Assembly: GCF_006715765.1 (NCBI RefSeq)
Contig: NZ_VFNV01000001.1
Span: 62,001 to 126,000 of the forward strand
DNA: 64,000 nt
Direction of reading: 5' to 3'
Source of the DNA: Rarobacter incanus
Lineage (GTDB): Bacteria > Actinomycetota > Actinomycetes > Actinomycetales > Cellulomonadaceae
Part shown: one piece after another, positions 1 to 10,319 of the stretch
Layout: each line of letters opens with the position of its first letter
Numbering within the stretch: position 1 is the stretch's first letter
Notes under the pieces: generated by a model
Seen by the model: only the letters and a program-made list of their open reading frames with translations
The model's database searches: none
Told to the model about the DNA's origin: nothing
Position numbers and translations under genes: made by a program

Positions 1-147
1 GCGACGCACCTGCTCGAAGGCGGGGCGGACTTGCGATCGGTGCAAGAAATCCTCGGTCACGCCAGCGTCGCCACCACCCAGCGTTACACGCACGTAACGG
101 CGGCACGACTACGGTCGTCGTATAGGCAGGCGTTCCCGCGTGCGTGA
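1..147 (+). CDS. xerC: Tyrosine recombinase XerC/XerD, C-terminal end (partial)
   Basis: Only the last 48 codons lie in the window. The reading frame is open at base 1 and stops at TGA 145-147. The residues include [15 protein letters not shown], the C-terminal catalytic motif of tyrosine recombinases: the His of LGH and the nucleophile Tyr of RYTHV. Xer enzymes resolve chromosome dimers at dif during division. In actinobacteria xerC often precedes a WhiG-type sigma gene and the rpsB cluster, as here, so XerC is favoured over a phage integrase. The assignment to XerC rather than XerD rests on that synteny. Confidence 0.85.
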   Translation, partial: ATHLLEGGADLRSVQEILGHASVATTQRYTHVTAARLRSSYRQAFPRA

Positions 148-196
148 CCGTAGCGTGGGTAGCGACGCGCCGACCGGAGGTGAATCCGTAGCCGCG

Positions 197-1108
197 ATGA
201 GGGGACCGACATTGCCAGGACACGACCGTGCGCTTTCTGGACTGGTGTTCGCGCGCCGTGATCGTGCTGACGATCCAACCGCGGCGGGAAGCGCCGACGA
301 CCTTGCCCACCCCGCGGCAGCTGCACGCGGCCAAGTCATCGACTTGGAAAACGGGCCGATCGATGCTGTGTGGACCTATTTCCGGATGACGGCGGCCAGC
401 GCCGCGCGAGAGAAGCTCATACTGCATTACGGGTCGATCGTGAGTCACGTCGCCGCGCGCGTCGCCACGCGTTTACCCAACAACATTGAACAGGCGGATC
501 TGGTCTCATGGGGCATGTTCGGTCTCATCGACGCCATTGACAAGTTCGAGCCGGATCGCGATGTGCGCTTTGAAACCTATGCGCAGACTCGCATCCGCGG
601 AGCGATCATTGATGGCCTGCGGTCCATGGACTGGGTCCCGCGCTCGGTCCGCTCGAAGGCTCGCTCGGTCGAGCGCGCGATCAGCGATCTCGAGTCGGCG
701 TTGCTGCGCGAACCAACTCGCCAAGAGATTGCAGATCATCTGGGGATCGCTGCAGCTGAACTATCCGCAATAGAATCCAACAATTCGACGACGTCAGTCG
801 TCGCCCTCGACGAACTGCTGGCCGTCGGCGACGCTATCGAACAGCGGCTCGCGCCCAACGAGCCCGCACTGCACAACGACGACCCCGCGCGCTCGATCGA
901 GAACGCCGAGCAACGCGAAATCCTCTTTCAGATGGTCGGCACTCTCGGAAACCGCGATCGCCTGGTCTTAATGCTGTACTACTTTGAACGCATGACTCTC
1001 AGCGACATCGGCAGGGTTCTGGGAGTAACGGAATCTCGCATCTCGCAGTTGCATTCGAACGCCATGAAGCAGCTGCGGATCCGGGTGACCGAATATGGGC
1101 TGCGTTGA
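197..1108 (+). CDS. whiG: WhiG/FliA-family RNA polymerase sigma factor
   Basis: Sigma-28-group factor that directs RNA polymerase to motility or developmental promoters. Region 2 is visible in LILHYGSIVSHVAARV, NIEQADLVSWGMFGLIDAIDKF and FETYAQTRIRGAIIDGLRSMDWVPRSVR. Region 4 ends with LSDIGRVLGVTESRISQLHSNAMKQLR, a helix-turn-helix. It reads very like Streptomyces WhiG, which also sits between xerC/dprA-type genes and an M23 gene before rpsB. The start is uncertain. ATG 197 has a GGAGG 16 bases upstream. GTG 140 would overlap the xerC stop and give 322 residues. The first ~55 residues are poorly conserved low-complexity sequence. Whether it controls flagella or development cannot be told from this window. 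Confidence 0.85.
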   Translation: MRGPTLPGHDRALSGLVFARRDRADDPTAAGSADDLAHPAAAARGQVIDLENGPIDAVWTYFRMTAASAAREKLILHYGSIVSHVAARVATRLPNNIEQADLVSWGMFGLIDAIDKFEPDRDVRFETYAQTRIRGAIIDGLRSMDWVPRSVRSKARSVERAISDLESALLREPTRQEIADHLGIAAAELSAIESNNSTTSVVALDELLAVGDAIEQRLAPNEPALHNDDPARSIENAEQREILFQMVGTLGNRDRLVLMLYYFERMTLSDIGRVLGVTESRISQLHSNAMKQLRIRVTEYGLR

Positions 1109-1130
1109 GGTCCCATTGCCGCTCGTCGGC

Positions 1131-1715
1131 CTACTCTTCGTTGCGCGGCAGCAAGACGATCTTTCCCCCGCGAATCAGCGAGATCGGATCGATGTAGTCA
1201 CCGGCCGACGTGCGGACTCCCCAGTGCAAGCATGCGGCTAGGCCCCGGCAATCGTGTCCCGCCGCGACCTTGCCGACGGCCTGCCCGCTTTCGACCGCGT
1301 CCCCCCGGCTGAGCGCGGTCGAGACCGCTTCGAGGGTGGAGCGAAGGCCGTCCGGGTGGCTGATCACCAGGACCCCGCGACCGGCGACTTGCCCGGCAAA
1401 GGTGACGGTTCCGGATCGCGGAGCGAAAACGGTGCGACCCTCATCGGCAGCGATATCTACCCCGCGATGCCCACGCGAGTACGTCGTCGCGGGCGGTTCG
1501 AAACGGCGAACGACATCAGCAATCGCGGCACCGGCGAGCGGGAGGCTATATGACGCCCGGTCGCGCGGGACCGCGCCGAAAGTGGTGTGCTGATTCACCG
1601 GCGCGGCGCCAGCGTACGGAATGCCGCTCCCCGTGGCTGCAGGGCCGGCGGCCTGGATGCCGGTGATGAACGGCGCCACCAGGACGATCGCAACGAACAC
1701 GGAGAACTCGTTCAT
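1131..1715 (-). CDS. Secreted M23-family (LytM-like) peptidase homologue, degenerate active site
   Basis: 194 residues with an N-terminal hydrophobic segment (residues 4-20) that looks like a signal peptide or anchor. The M23 fold is supported by GHRGVDIAADEG (His83, Asp87 zinc ligands), then GTVTFAGQVAGRGVLVI and the terminal CLHWGVR. In active M23 enzymes the second motif is H-x-H. Here it is C-L-H (Cys162, His164), so the first, catalytic His is missing while the zinc-ligand His remains. It may therefore be a cell-wall-binding or regulatory pseudo-enzyme. It converges with the sigma gene and is divergent from rpsB. I chose ATG at 1715 because the hydrophobic segment follows it directly. 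The larger open frame upstream is a shadow of rpsB. Confidence 0.75.
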   Translation of the reverse strand: MNEFSVFVAIVLVAPFITGIQAAGPAATGSGIPYAGAAPVNQHTTFGAVPRDRASYSLPLAGAAIADVVRRFEPPATTYSRGHRGVDIAADEGRTVFAPRSGTVTFAGQVAGRGVLVISHPDGLRSTLEAVSTALSRGDAVESGQAVGKVAAGHDCRGLAACLHWGVRTSAGDYIDPISLIRGGKIVLLPRNEE

Positions 1716-1793
1716 GGAAATATCGTGGCAGCGGATCCGCGCCCCGAAACGGCGTATCGCGGTGGTGTGGAAAACAATCTCGGTTGGCTCGGG

Positions 1794-1799
1794 TAGTAT
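1794..1799 (+). promoter_or_regulatory. Candidate -10 element in the rpsB upstream region
   Basis: TAGTAT lies in the 285-bp gap between the M23 gene and rpsB. No convincing -35 box is seen. It would give a leader of about 195 nt, GC-rich and with several short inverted repeats, before the rpsB ribosome-binding site GAAGGAGG. Confidence 0.3.
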
Positions 1800-2000
1800 G
1801 GACACAGCGGCCGAACCATTTCGGCTGACTTCGCGTGCCATCTTGCACCCGACAGGGTGCGATGAGTCGCTTCGGTGTGCGCCTAGCGCACTGCGACGAA
1901 CCTGGCACCAGGGGATCGCCCCCACGGCGGTCCGACAACCGATTGCGGCGCTCACGCGCCGCCCAAAGATGCGCCCCGAGGGGCGCGAAGGAGGACAGTC

Positions 2001-2846
<846 letters not shown>

Positions 2847-2896
2847 CCCTAATTTTCACTGAACTTCATTCACTCAAGTAAGGAACGGACAGCATT

Positions 2897-3748
2897 ATGG
2901 CGAAAGTAAACGCCGCTGATATCAAGGCCCTGCGCGAGCGTACGGGCGCTGGTCTGCTCGATGTCAAGAAGGCTCTCGAAGAAGCCGAGGGTGACGTTGA
3001 CAAGGCACTCGAAATTATCCGCGTCAAGGGGCTCAAGGGCGTCGCGAAGCGGGAAGGCCGATCCACCTCGGAGGGCCTGATCGCCCTGAGCGTGCGGCAG
3101 TCAGAGGAAGTCGAGGGCGAGGTCGCCACGATGATCGAGCTCAACTCTGAGACCGACTTCGTTGCTAAGTCTGACCCCTTCATCAACCTGGCGGCGCGGG
3201 TTCTGGACGCAGTCGTTGCTGACGGAGCTGCCAACGAAACCGATGCGCTCAACGCGGACGCGGATGGCAAGACCGTGCAAGAGGTTATCGACTCCACCGC
3301 CGCTACGCTCGGCGAAAAGGTGCAATTGCGCCGCGTAGCGCGCGTCTCCGGGGAGCGCGTTGCCAGCTACGTGCACCACACCGCGGCCGACCTTCCGCCC
3401 ACGATCGGTGTCCTGGTTGCCACCGATGCGGCCGGCGCCACCGTTGCCAAGGACATCGCGCAGCACATCGCGGCGCTTTCGCCCGAATACTTGAGCCGTG
3501 AAGACGTCCCCGCTGACGTCGTTGCCAACGAGCGACGCATCGTTGAAGAGACTGCTCGCAACGAGGGTGGCAACAAGCCCGAGCACATCATCGCGAAGAT
3601 CGCCGACAACAGGCTCAACAAGTTCTTCGAGGACACGGTTCTCCTTGAGCAGCCCCTCGCGAAGGACCCGAGTAAGACGGTCGGTCAGCTTCTCAAGGAA
3701 GCCGGCGGCAGCATTTCCGAGTTCGTTCGGTTCCGCGTAGGCGCCTGA
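2897..3748 (+). CDS. tsf: Translation elongation factor Ts
   Basis: Guanine-nucleotide exchange factor for EF-Tu. 283 residues. The N-terminal UBA-like domain reads IKALRERTGAGLLDVKKALEE, followed by the family signature ELNSETDFVAKSDPF and the C-terminal dimerisation domain (EDTVLLEQPLAKDPSKTVGQLL). The binding site AAGGAACGG precedes the ATG. It forms an rpsB-tsf unit closed by a strong hairpin immediately downstream (3757-3793). Confidence 0.98.
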   Translation: MAKVNAADIKALRERTGAGLLDVKKALEEAEGDVDKALEIIRVKGLKGVAKREGRSTSEGLIALSVRQSEEVEGEVATMIELNSETDFVAKSDPFINLAARVLDAVVADGAANETDALNADADGKTVQEVIDSTAATLGEKVQLRRVARVSGERVASYVHHTAADLPPTIGVLVATDAAGATVAKDIAQHIAALSPEYLSREDVPADVVANERRIVEETARNEGGNKPEHIIAKIADNRLNKFFEDTVLLEQPLAKDPSKTVGQLLKEAGGSISEFVRFRVGA

Positions 3749-3756
3749 TCGACTCA

Positions 3757-3793
3757 ATCGGCCCGGTTCACCCCTGCGGTGAGCCGGGCCGAT
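3757..3793 (+). terminator. Hairpin terminator after rpsB-tsf
   Basis: A 16-bp stem (ATCGGCCCGG... paired with ...CCGGGCCGAT, one G-U pair) with a 5-base loop CCTGC. There is no U tail, as is usual for high-GC actinobacterial terminators. It separates tsf from pyrH. Confidence 0.7.
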
Positions 3794-3826
3794 CCACACC
3801 CACTTGCCCGCAAAGGAGAAACCCCG

Positions 3827-4552
3827 GTGCCACTAACGCAAACTACGCCACGACGAGTTCTACTTAAGCTGTCCGGTGAGGCCTTCGGCGGTGGCACGAT
3901 CGGAGTTGCTCCGAACGTTGTGCGCCGGATTGCGGAGGAAATCGCGGTCGCCGTCGACCGGGGGGTACAGGTGGCGATCGTTGTCGGCGGGGGAAACTTT
4001 TTCCGCGGCGCCGAACTCGCGAACAATGGCATGGACCGCGCGCGCGCCGATTACATGGGCATGCTCGGTACAGTGATGAACTGCCTCGCGCTGCAGGACT
4101 TCCTCGAGCAATCGGGTGTTACCACCCGCGTTCAGACGGCTATCGCAATGGGGCAGGTGGCGGAGGCATACATTCCGCTGCGGGCCATTAGGCACCTCGA
4201 AAAGGGCCGCGTTGTCATATTCGGCGCCGGTGCCGGAATGCCGTACTTCTCCACCGATACGGTGGCGGTGCAACGCCTCCTGGAGACCGGGGGGCAAGAG
4301 GTCCTCATGGCGAAGAACGGGGTCGATGGGGTCTACACCGCCGATCCGCACAAGGACGCGACCGCAACCAAGATCGACGTGCTGGGATACAACGAGGCGC
4401 TGGTCAAGGGCCTCAACGTTGTTGACTCGACCGCATTTAGCCTGTGCCGAGACAACGATGTCCGGATGCGGGTGTTCGGGATGGACGCCCCCGGCAACGT
4501 GACCCGGGCCTTGCTCGGTGAGGAAATCGGCACGCTAGTTGTCGCCGACTAG
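3827..4552 (+). CDS. pyrH: Uridylate kinase (UMP kinase)
   Basis: Phosphorylates UMP to UDP in pyrimidine nucleotide synthesis. 241 residues from GTG 3827, chosen because AAAGGAG lies 8 bases upstream; the frame remains open upstream into the terminator. Amino-acid-kinase-fold motifs are [36 protein letters not shown] and [16 protein letters not shown]. The last is the bacterial UMPK ATP/acceptor region. frr follows within 26 bp, so the two are probably co-transcribed. Confidence 0.97.
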   Translation: MPLTQTTPRRVLLKLSGEAFGGGTIGVAPNVVRRIAEEIAVAVDRGVQVAIVVGGGNFFRGAELANNGMDRARADYMGMLGTVMNCLALQDFLEQSGVTTRVQTAIAMGQVAEAYIPLRAIRHLEKGRVVIFGAGAGMPYFSTDTVAVQRLLETGGQEVLMAKNGVDGVYTADPHKDATATKIDVLGYNEALVKGLNVVDSTAFSLCRDNDVRMRVFGMDAPGNVTRALLGEEIGTLVVAD

Positions 4553-4577
4553 ACTGAACCCAACGATTGGAGCCCCT

Positions 4578-5135
4578 GTGATTGACGAAATACTCCTCGA
4601 AGCTGAGGAAAAGATGGACAAAGCGGTTGACGTGGCAAAGGAAGAATTTGCCGCTATCCGCACCGGACGTGCTAACGCGGCGCTCTTTGCGAAGATCACC
4701 GTCGATTACTACGGCGCTCCGACTCCGTTGCAGCAACTGGCTTCGTTCACCGTTCCAGAAGCCCGCACCATCATTCTTTCGCCGTTCGATAAGTCTGCGA
4801 TGGCGGGAATCGAAAAGGCCCTGCGCGAATCCGATCTCGGCGTGAACCCGACCAACGACGGGAACATAATTCGCGTCACGCTTCCCGCGCTCACCGAGGA
4901 ACGCCGCAAGGAATACGTCAAGCTCGCCAAGACCAAGTCCGAGGAAGCGCGCGTCTCCGTGCGCGCCGTGCGTCGCAAGGCGAAGGATGGACTTGACCGG
5001 CTGGAGAAGGACGGAGACGCGGGCGAGGACGAGGTCGCACGCGCAGAGAAGGAACTCGAATCCCTGACCAAGGCGCACGTCGAGCAGATAGACGTCCTGC
5101 TCACGCACAAGGAAAAGGAACTGCTCGAGGTCTGA
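4578..5135 (+). CDS. frr: Ribosome recycling factor
   Basis: 185 residues, exactly the family length, from GTG 4578 with GGAG 5 bases upstream. It releases ribosomes from mRNA after termination together with EF-G. Diagnostic stretches are [13 protein letters not shown] near the N-terminus and [20 protein letters not shown]. The stop codon overlaps the cdsA start (TGATG). A TAGACT hexamer overlapping the pyrH stop (4550-4555) could give an extra promoter with a ~20-nt leader. Confidence 0.97.
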   Translation: MIDEILLEAEEKMDKAVDVAKEEFAAIRTGRANAALFAKITVDYYGAPTPLQQLASFTVPEARTIILSPFDKSAMAGIEKALRESDLGVNPTNDGNIIRVTLPALTEERRKEYVKLAKTKSEEARVSVRAVRRKAKDGLDRLEKDGDAGEDEVARAEKELESLTKAHVEQIDVLLTHKEKELLEV

Positions 5136-6001
5136 TGCCCGAATTAGACGCCCCCGTGGTCGCCGCCACCACGAAGAAGCGGGGCGGCCGCGACCTGCGC
5201 GTAGCAGTCCCCGTTGGGCTTGGCCTACTCGCAATCGTCGGCGTCTCGTTGTTCATCTCGAAGGCATACTTCATCATCGTTGCGGCGCTGGCCGTGGGCT
5301 TGGCGATGTGGGAATTGGACCAGGCGCTTTCGCGTAAGGGCATACGGATTCCGGTTGTTCCGCTCGCCGTCGGCGGCGCGGGAGTGTGCATCTCCTCGTA
5401 CCAAATCGGCCTCGAAGGCCTGCTCATCGCCTGCGTGCTCACGATCGTGGCGGCAGTGGTGTGGCGCCTGATGGAGGGCGGCGGTCAGGGCGCGGTGCGC
5501 GACCTGACCGGCATCGCGTTCGCGGTCGCCTACTTGCCGTTGATGGCCGGATTTGTGGTGATCATACTCGCCGAACCGGGCGGGCAGTATCGCGTGGCCT
5601 TGCTGCTGCTCCTCGCGGTTGCCTCGGACGTCGGTGGGTTCTTCGCGGGCGTGTTTTTGGGCAAGCATCCGCTGGCGCCCAGCGTCTCTCCCAAGAAGAC
5701 GTGGGAGGGACTGGCCGGTTCGTTTGCCCTGGCAATTGCCGTCGCCTTGGTGGGAGCCAAGCTCATAGGGATCGATCCGATTTCCGCAGCGATGCTGGGG
5801 ATCATAGTTCCCGTCACCGCGACGCTGGGCGACCTGGGAGAGTCGCTATTGAAGCGGGATCTGGGGCTCAAAGACATGGGGAGCCTCTTGCCCGGCCACG
5901 GCGGAGTGCTGGATCGTATCGATTCGATGCTTCTGACGGCTCCATTCGTATACGTGGTGTTCGCTGTAGCGGACCGCATGAGCGCGGTTGCGGGAGGATA
6001 G
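5135..6001 (+). CDS. cdsA: Phosphatidate cytidylyltransferase (CDP-diglyceride synthase)
   Basis: Integral membrane enzyme making CDP-diacylglycerol from phosphatidate and CTP. 288 residues with about seven hydrophobic segments from residue ~27. The CDS signature is complete near the C-terminus: [12 protein letters not shown], then [15 protein letters not shown] and [15 protein letters not shown]. The start overlaps the frr stop, indicating translational coupling. Confidence 0.95.
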   Translation: MPELDAPVVAATTKKRGGRDLRVAVPVGLGLLAIVGVSLFISKAYFIIVAALAVGLAMWELDQALSRKGIRIPVVPLAVGGAGVCISSYQIGLEGLLIACVLTIVAAVVWRLMEGGGQGAVRDLTGIAFAVAYLPLMAGFVVIILAEPGGQYRVALLLLLAVASDVGGFFAGVFLGKHPLAPSVSPKKTWEGLAGSFALAIAVALVGAKLIGIDPISAAMLGIIVPVTATLGDLGESLLKRDLGLKDMGSLLPGHGGVLDRIDSMLLTAPFVYVVFAVADRMSAVAGG

Positions 6002-6005
6002 AAAC

Positions 6006-7154
6006 ATGGCAGTAAGGCCACAGCCTCTAGGGCTACCGCTGGATTTTTCGACGCGCACAAAGGGGCGCCGGGGCAAACCACCCCGGCACTTCGCGGACAT
6101 CGCGGGAGCGGACCTGGTCGCCGAATTTGCGGAGATTGGCCTCCCTAAGTACCGCGCTAGCCAGGTCGCCAAGCACTATTACGAACGATTCAACGCCGAT
6201 CCATCGACCATGACCGATCTGCCGCAGGGCGTTCGCGATGACGTCAAGGCGGCGTTCTTTCCGGACCTGTTGCGGCCGGTTCGCGCTCTCAAAGCTGACG
6301 GTGGCACCACCGTCAAGACACTGTGGAACCTGTTTGATGACGCGAAGGTCGAATCGGTTCTTATGCGTTACCCCAAGCGCACAACCCTGTGCATTTCGAG
6401 CCAGGCCGGATGCGGTATGGCTTGCCCGTTCTGCGCGACGGGGCAGATGGGTCTGACACGCAACCTTTCCGCCGCCGAAATCATCGACCAGGTGCGCAAC
6501 GCTGAGCGATCGCTCGCCGCGGGGGAGATTCCCGGCGGGCCAACGCGCCTATCCAATATCGTGTTCATGGGGATGGGTGAGCCGCTGGCCAACTACAAGG
6601 CGATCATGGCAACCGTCAGGGCTCTTACAACCGAAGGACCGTGGGGGATGGGCATGTCGGCCCGCAACGTAACGGTTTCGACGGTCGGATTGGTACCGGC
6701 GATGCGGAAGCTGGCCGACGAAGGCATCCCGGTGACGTTGGCACTATCCCTGCACGCACCCGATGACGATCTGCGGTCCGAACTCGTGCCCATCAACACC
6801 AGGTGGTCGGTTGGGGAGGCCCTTGACGCCGCCAGGCACTATTTCGACGTCACGGGCAGGCGCGTGTCGATCGAATACGCGATGATCAAGGACATGAACG
6901 ATCATGCATGGCGCGCCGATCTGCTTGCGAAGAAGCTCAACGCGCGGGGTCGCGCCTGGGTGCACGTGAATCCCATTCCGCTGAACCCAACACCCGGGTC
7001 GATTTGGACGGCGCCTGACCTCGACGTCGAACGCGAATTCGTGCGTCGCCTTCGTGCCCAGGGGATTCCCACAACAATTCGTGATACTCGTGGAAGCGAC
7101 ATCGACGGGGCGTGCGGGCAACTCGCTGCCGCCAAAGAGGAGCAATCGGCATGA
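6006..7154 (+). CDS. rlmN: Dual-specificity 23S rRNA/tRNA adenine-C2 methyltransferase RlmN
   Basis: Radical-SAM enzyme that methylates A2503 of 23S rRNA and A37 of some tRNAs. 382 residues from ATG 6006, which follows GGGAGG. The radical-SAM cysteines are in [19 protein letters not shown] (C-x3-C-x2-C). [14 protein letters not shown] and [16 protein letters not shown] are RlmN-specific. The last four bases overlap the next gene (ATGA). Confidence 0.96.
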   Translation: MAVRPQPLGLPLDFSTRTKGRRGKPPRHFADIAGADLVAEFAEIGLPKYRASQVAKHYYERFNADPSTMTDLPQGVRDDVKAAFFPDLLRPVRALKADGGTTVKTLWNLFDDAKVESVLMRYPKRTTLCISSQAGCGMACPFCATGQMGLTRNLSAAEIIDQVRNAERSLAAGEIPGGPTRLSNIVFMGMGEPLANYKAIMATVRALTTEGPWGMGMSARNVTVSTVGLVPAMRKLADEGIPVTLALSLHAPDDDLRSELVPINTRWSVGEALDAARHYFDVTGRRVSIEYAMIKDMNDHAWRADLLAKKLNARGRAWVHVNPIPLNPTPGSIWTAPDLDVEREFVRRLRAQGIPTTIRDTRGSDIDGACGQLAAAKEEQSA

Positions 7155-7696
7155 CAGCATTCAAGAAGGTGCGACTTTTTGCGTATGGCTACGATCCCGA
7201 GGAAGTGGATGACTTCTTCGACCTGGCACGGGCGACCTACGAAGGGCAGCCGGGAGCGGAGCTATCGGTTGACGAGATTCAGCGGGCCTCCTTCGACCTA
7301 GTGCACCGCGGATATCAGTGTCCCGCAGTGGACGCGGCGCTGGACCGGCTCGCCGCGGCCATGGTTGCCAAGGATCGGGCGGAGATTGCCGCAACCCGGG
7401 GGCAGGCCGAGTGGAACGCGCAACTCGCCGCCCAAGCCACAACCCTTTACGGCCGCCTGACACGTCCGCGCGGCGAGCGTTTCAAGCCCGGTAGCGGCGG
7501 CTACTCGTACGACACGGCGCAGGTCGATGACGTTCTGGATAGGCTCACCGCATTCTTCGACAACGGCGTGCCGCTGACGGCCCGCGACATACAGCAGGCG
7601 GTGTTCCGCCGCCGCCGGGGCAAAAAGGGCTACGACGAGGCGTCGGTGGATGCCTTTATGCGCCGGGCCGCGCGGGTGCTGCTGGGCGCGGCCTGA
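7151..7696 (+). CDS. DivIVA-motif repeat protein
   Basis: 181 residues, translationally coupled to rlmN. It holds two copies of the short actinobacterial DivIVA-like motif pair. The first is [17 protein letters not shown] with [25 protein letters not shown]. The second is [20 protein letters not shown] with [24 protein letters not shown]. It lacks the long coiled coil of true DivIVA/Wag31. Homologues are common between rlmN and dxr in actinobacteria and are usually annotated only as DivIVA domain-containing. Its function is not known to me. Confidence 0.8.
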   Translation: MTAFKKVRLFAYGYDPEEVDDFFDLARATYEGQPGAELSVDEIQRASFDLVHRGYQCPAVDAALDRLAAAMVAKDRAEIAATRGQAEWNAQLAAQATTLYGRLTRPRGERFKPGSGGYSYDTAQVDDVLDRLTAFFDNGVPLTARDIQQAVFRRRRGKKGYDEASVDAFMRRAARVLLGAA

Positions 7697-7702
7697 TACG
7701 GC

Positions 7703-8947
7703 ATGCACCCGATCAGTCAATCACCAGAATCGGCGCCCAGTGACGGCGTTCACCGGGTGGCAGCGACCGGGCGTGCGCGCGCCCTCGCCATCATCGGGTC
7801 CACGGGATCGATCGGCACGCAGGCGCTCGATGTCGTCGCGCGCAATCGTGCGGCGTATCGCGTGAGTGGGTTGGCGGCGACGGGATCGCGACCGGACTTG
7901 CTCGCACGCCAGGTGGCGCAGTTCGAAGTGCCCGCCGTCGCAATCGCTGACCCCGATAGGCTCGCAGACGTCAAAGAGGCGTTGGAGGCGCACGGCGTTG
8001 GCCACGTGAGCGTCGAGGCAGGTCCCCGTTCGCCCGCTGACCTTGCCGGCGGGGGCCACGACATCGTCTTGAACGCGGCCAACGGCTCGATCGGGCTCGG
8101 CCCGACGCTCGCAGCGCTCGAATCCGGGGCAACGCTCGCCTTGGCGAACAAGGAGTCCTTGGTGGCGGGCGCGCCGCTGGTCAAGCGCGCGATTAGGCGC
8201 GAGGGGCAACTCGTTCCGGTCGATTCCGAGCACTCGGCGATGGCGCAGGCCATGCGTGCGGGGCGCCGAGATGAGGTCAGCCGGTTAATCCTGACGGCTT
8301 CCGGGGGCCCGTTTCGCGGGTACACGCGCCGGCAGCTCGCCACCGTCACCCTCGCGCAAGCGCTGGCGCACCCGACGTGGAGCATGGGGCCGGTGGTGAC
8401 GATCAACTCCGCGACGCTCATGAATAAGGCGCTCGAATTGATCGAGGCGCACGCGCTCTTCGACGTTCCCGCGGCCGACATCGAAGTCGTGGTTCACCCC
8501 CAATCGATCGTGCACTCCGCGGTCGAATTCTTCGATGGTTCCTCTCTTGCGCAGGTTTCGACTCCCGATATGCGCCTGCCGATCGCGGTGGCGCTGGCGT
8601 GGCCCGACAGGATCCCGGGCGCGATTGGAGCTTTCCCCTGGACGGATGCGGGAGCCTGGACATTCGAGCCGCTGGACGGCGAGACTTTCCCGGCCGTATC
8701 CCTGGCGCGCGAAGCCGTTGCGGAATCCGCGTGGCACACCGCGGCGATGAACGCGGCCAACGAGGTCGCGGTCGATGCGTTTCGCTGCGGACGCATAGGG
8801 TTCCTGAAAATCACCGAAACGGTCGAAGGCGTCCTAGAGTCCGTCGGAAACGTCGTGCGCGGATCGAGCGATCCCGCAACGATCGATGACATCGCGGGAA
8901 TCGAGCAGTGGGCGCGGGCCAGGGCCAGGGAATCCACAGGCGGATAG
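7703..8947 (+). CDS. dxr: 1-deoxy-D-xylulose 5-phosphate reductoisomerase
   Basis: Second step of the MEP isoprenoid pathway (DXP to MEP, NADPH-dependent). 414 residues. The NADPH motif is IIGSTGSIGTQALDVV. Active-site stretches are LANKESLVAGAPLV, VDSEHSAMAQA, LTASGGPFRGYTRRQL and WSMGPVVTINSATLMNKALELIEA. There is a ~25-residue extension before the Rossmann fold. With ispG 1.4 kb downstream it clusters two MEP-pathway genes around rseP. Confidence 0.96.
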   Translation: MHPISQSPESAPSDGVHRVAATGRARALAIIGSTGSIGTQALDVVARNRAAYRVSGLAATGSRPDLLARQVAQFEVPAVAIADPDRLADVKEALEAHGVGHVSVEAGPRSPADLAGGGHDIVLNAANGSIGLGPTLAALESGATLALANKESLVAGAPLVKRAIRREGQLVPVDSEHSAMAQAMRAGRRDEVSRLILTASGGPFRGYTRRQLATVTLAQALAHPTWSMGPVVTINSATLMNKALELIEAHALFDVPAADIEVVVHPQSIVHSAVEFFDGSSLAQVSTPDMRLPIAVALAWPDRIPGAIGAFPWTDAGAWTFEPLDGETFPAVSLAREAVAESAWHTAAMNAANEVAVDAFRCGRIGFLKITETVEGVLESVGNVVRGSSDPATIDDIAGIEQWARARARESTGG

Positions 8948-8990
8948 CCGAAACTGACGTGCATCGTCGTAACGCTGGGAGGGGACACGT

Positions 8991-10274
8991 ATGAGTTCGG
9001 TCGTGGGCATCATTGTCATCGTCGTCGGAGTTTTGGCGTCGATAGCGCTGCACGAGGTCGGCCACATGGTTCCCGCCAAGCGGTTCGGCGTCCGCGTTCC
9101 GCAGTACTTTGTGGGATTTGGCCCGCGGATCTGGTCATTGAGACGTGGCGAAACCGAGTACGGCATCAGGGCGATTCCGCTCGGGGGATACGTCCGCCTG
9201 GTCGGCATGTACCCGCCTGCGGACCCCGACGCGAAGCCGCGGCGGGGACGAATCGCCGCGCTGATCACCAACGCGCGCGCCGCCTCGATGAGCGAGGTAT
9301 TGCCGGGGCAGGAAGGCCGCGCGTTCTACAACCTCGCGCCGTGGAAGAAGATGATCGTGATGCTCGGTGGGCCGGTCATGAACCTGTTCATCGCGATCGT
9401 GTTGCTCACGATCACCCAAGTCGGTTTCGGGGAACTCGCGCTTTCGACGACTATCGCGCAACCGGCCGCGTGCATCACGGGCACCGCAACAAGCGAAACA
9501 GCCGCGGGTGATTGCCCCAGCGGGCAGGTTGCGGCACCGGCGTATCAGGCGGGTTTGCGTGCCGGAGACGTGATCGAAGCGGTTGGGGGCACGCAGACAA
9601 AAACATGGGACGAGGTGGCCTCATCCCTGCAAAAACTCGATTCCGCGACGGTTTCCCTCACCGTCGAGCGCGATGGGGCGCTGCGCGAGGTCCAAGTCGC
9701 CCCCGTGACCCTGTCCCGCGAACAATCCGATGGGACAAGGACGACGCGATCCTACATCGGCATATCGCCCACCTACCAGTGGCAGCCCCAATCGATCGCC
9801 ACCGTGCCGGGCGTGGTGTGGGACCAGGTGGCGGGCACGGCGCGAATCATCATCGACCTGCCCCAAAAGGTCTACCAGAGCGCCAAGGCCGCCTTCGGCC
9901 ACGAGGAGCGCGGGACCGACGCGGTGGTCTCGGTCGTCGGGGTCGGTCGCATTGCCGGCGAAATCACATCGATGCCGACAACCAACATTCCCGCGCAGGC
10001 CACCTGGGTGAGCCTCGCGCAGCTGCTTGCCGGGCTGAACATCGCGCTGTTCGTATTCAACCTCATCCCGCTTGTTCCGCTCGACGGCGGCCACGTCGCA
10101 GGTGCGATCTACGAAATGCTCAAACGCGCTCTTGCGCGGGCGCGCGGCAAGGTGGTCCCGCGCCCCGCGGACACCGCGCGAATGGTTCCTGTCGCCTACG
10201 GGATGTTCTTCGTTCTGCTTGCGATGGGTGTGGTCATGATCTACGCGGATATCGTTGCGCCGGTGCAAATCTAG
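8991..10274 (+). CDS. rseP: RseP-type site-2 zinc metalloprotease (M50)
   Basis: Intramembrane protease that cleaves membrane-embedded anti-sigma factors and signal-peptide remnants. 427 residues. The zinc motif HEVGH lies in the first membrane helix. VPQYFVGFGPRIWS and AIPLGGYVRLVGM follow. A PDZ domain lies in the middle (AYQAGLRAGDVIEAVGG). The second active-site motif NLIPLVPLDGGHVAGA lies in the C-terminal helix. GGGAGGGG precedes the ATG. The placement between dxr and ispG is typical of actinobacteria. Confidence 0.94.
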   Translation: MSSVVGIIVIVVGVLASIALHEVGHMVPAKRFGVRVPQYFVGFGPRIWSLRRGETEYGIRAIPLGGYVRLVGMYPPADPDAKPRRGRIAALITNARAASMSEVLPGQEGRAFYNLAPWKKMIVMLGGPVMNLFIAIVLLTITQVGFGELALSTTIAQPAACITGTATSETAAGDCPSGQVAAPAYQAGLRAGDVIEAVGGTQTKTWDEVASSLQKLDSATVSLTVERDGALREVQVAPVTLSREQSDGTRTTRSYIGISPTYQWQPQSIATVPGVVWDQVAGTARIIIDLPQKVYQSAKAAFGHEERGTDAVVSVVGVGRIAGEITSMPTTNIPAQATWVSLAQLLAGLNIALFVFNLIPLVPLDGGHVAGAIYEMLKRALARARGKVVPRPADTARMVPVAYGMFFVLLAMGVVMIYADIVAPVQI

Positions 10275-10304
10275 CGCTGCGTTCGATTCCCAGCGTCAGT
10301 GGGG

Positions 10305-10319
10305 GATAATTGGCGGGTG
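10305..10319 (+). promoter_or_regulatory. -10 element abutting the ispG start (leaderless candidate)
   Basis: GATAAT (10305-10310) ends six bases before GTG 10317, the expected distance from a -10 box to +1. This would give an mRNA starting at the initiation codon. The same spacing recurs before many genes in the window. Confidence 0.5.

Noticed and set aside
10271-10300. GTTCGATTCC resembling a tRNA T-arm
   Set aside because: No acceptor, D or anticodon arm can be built around it in the 42-bp gap between rseP and ispG. No tRNA or rRNA gene was found anywhere in the window.
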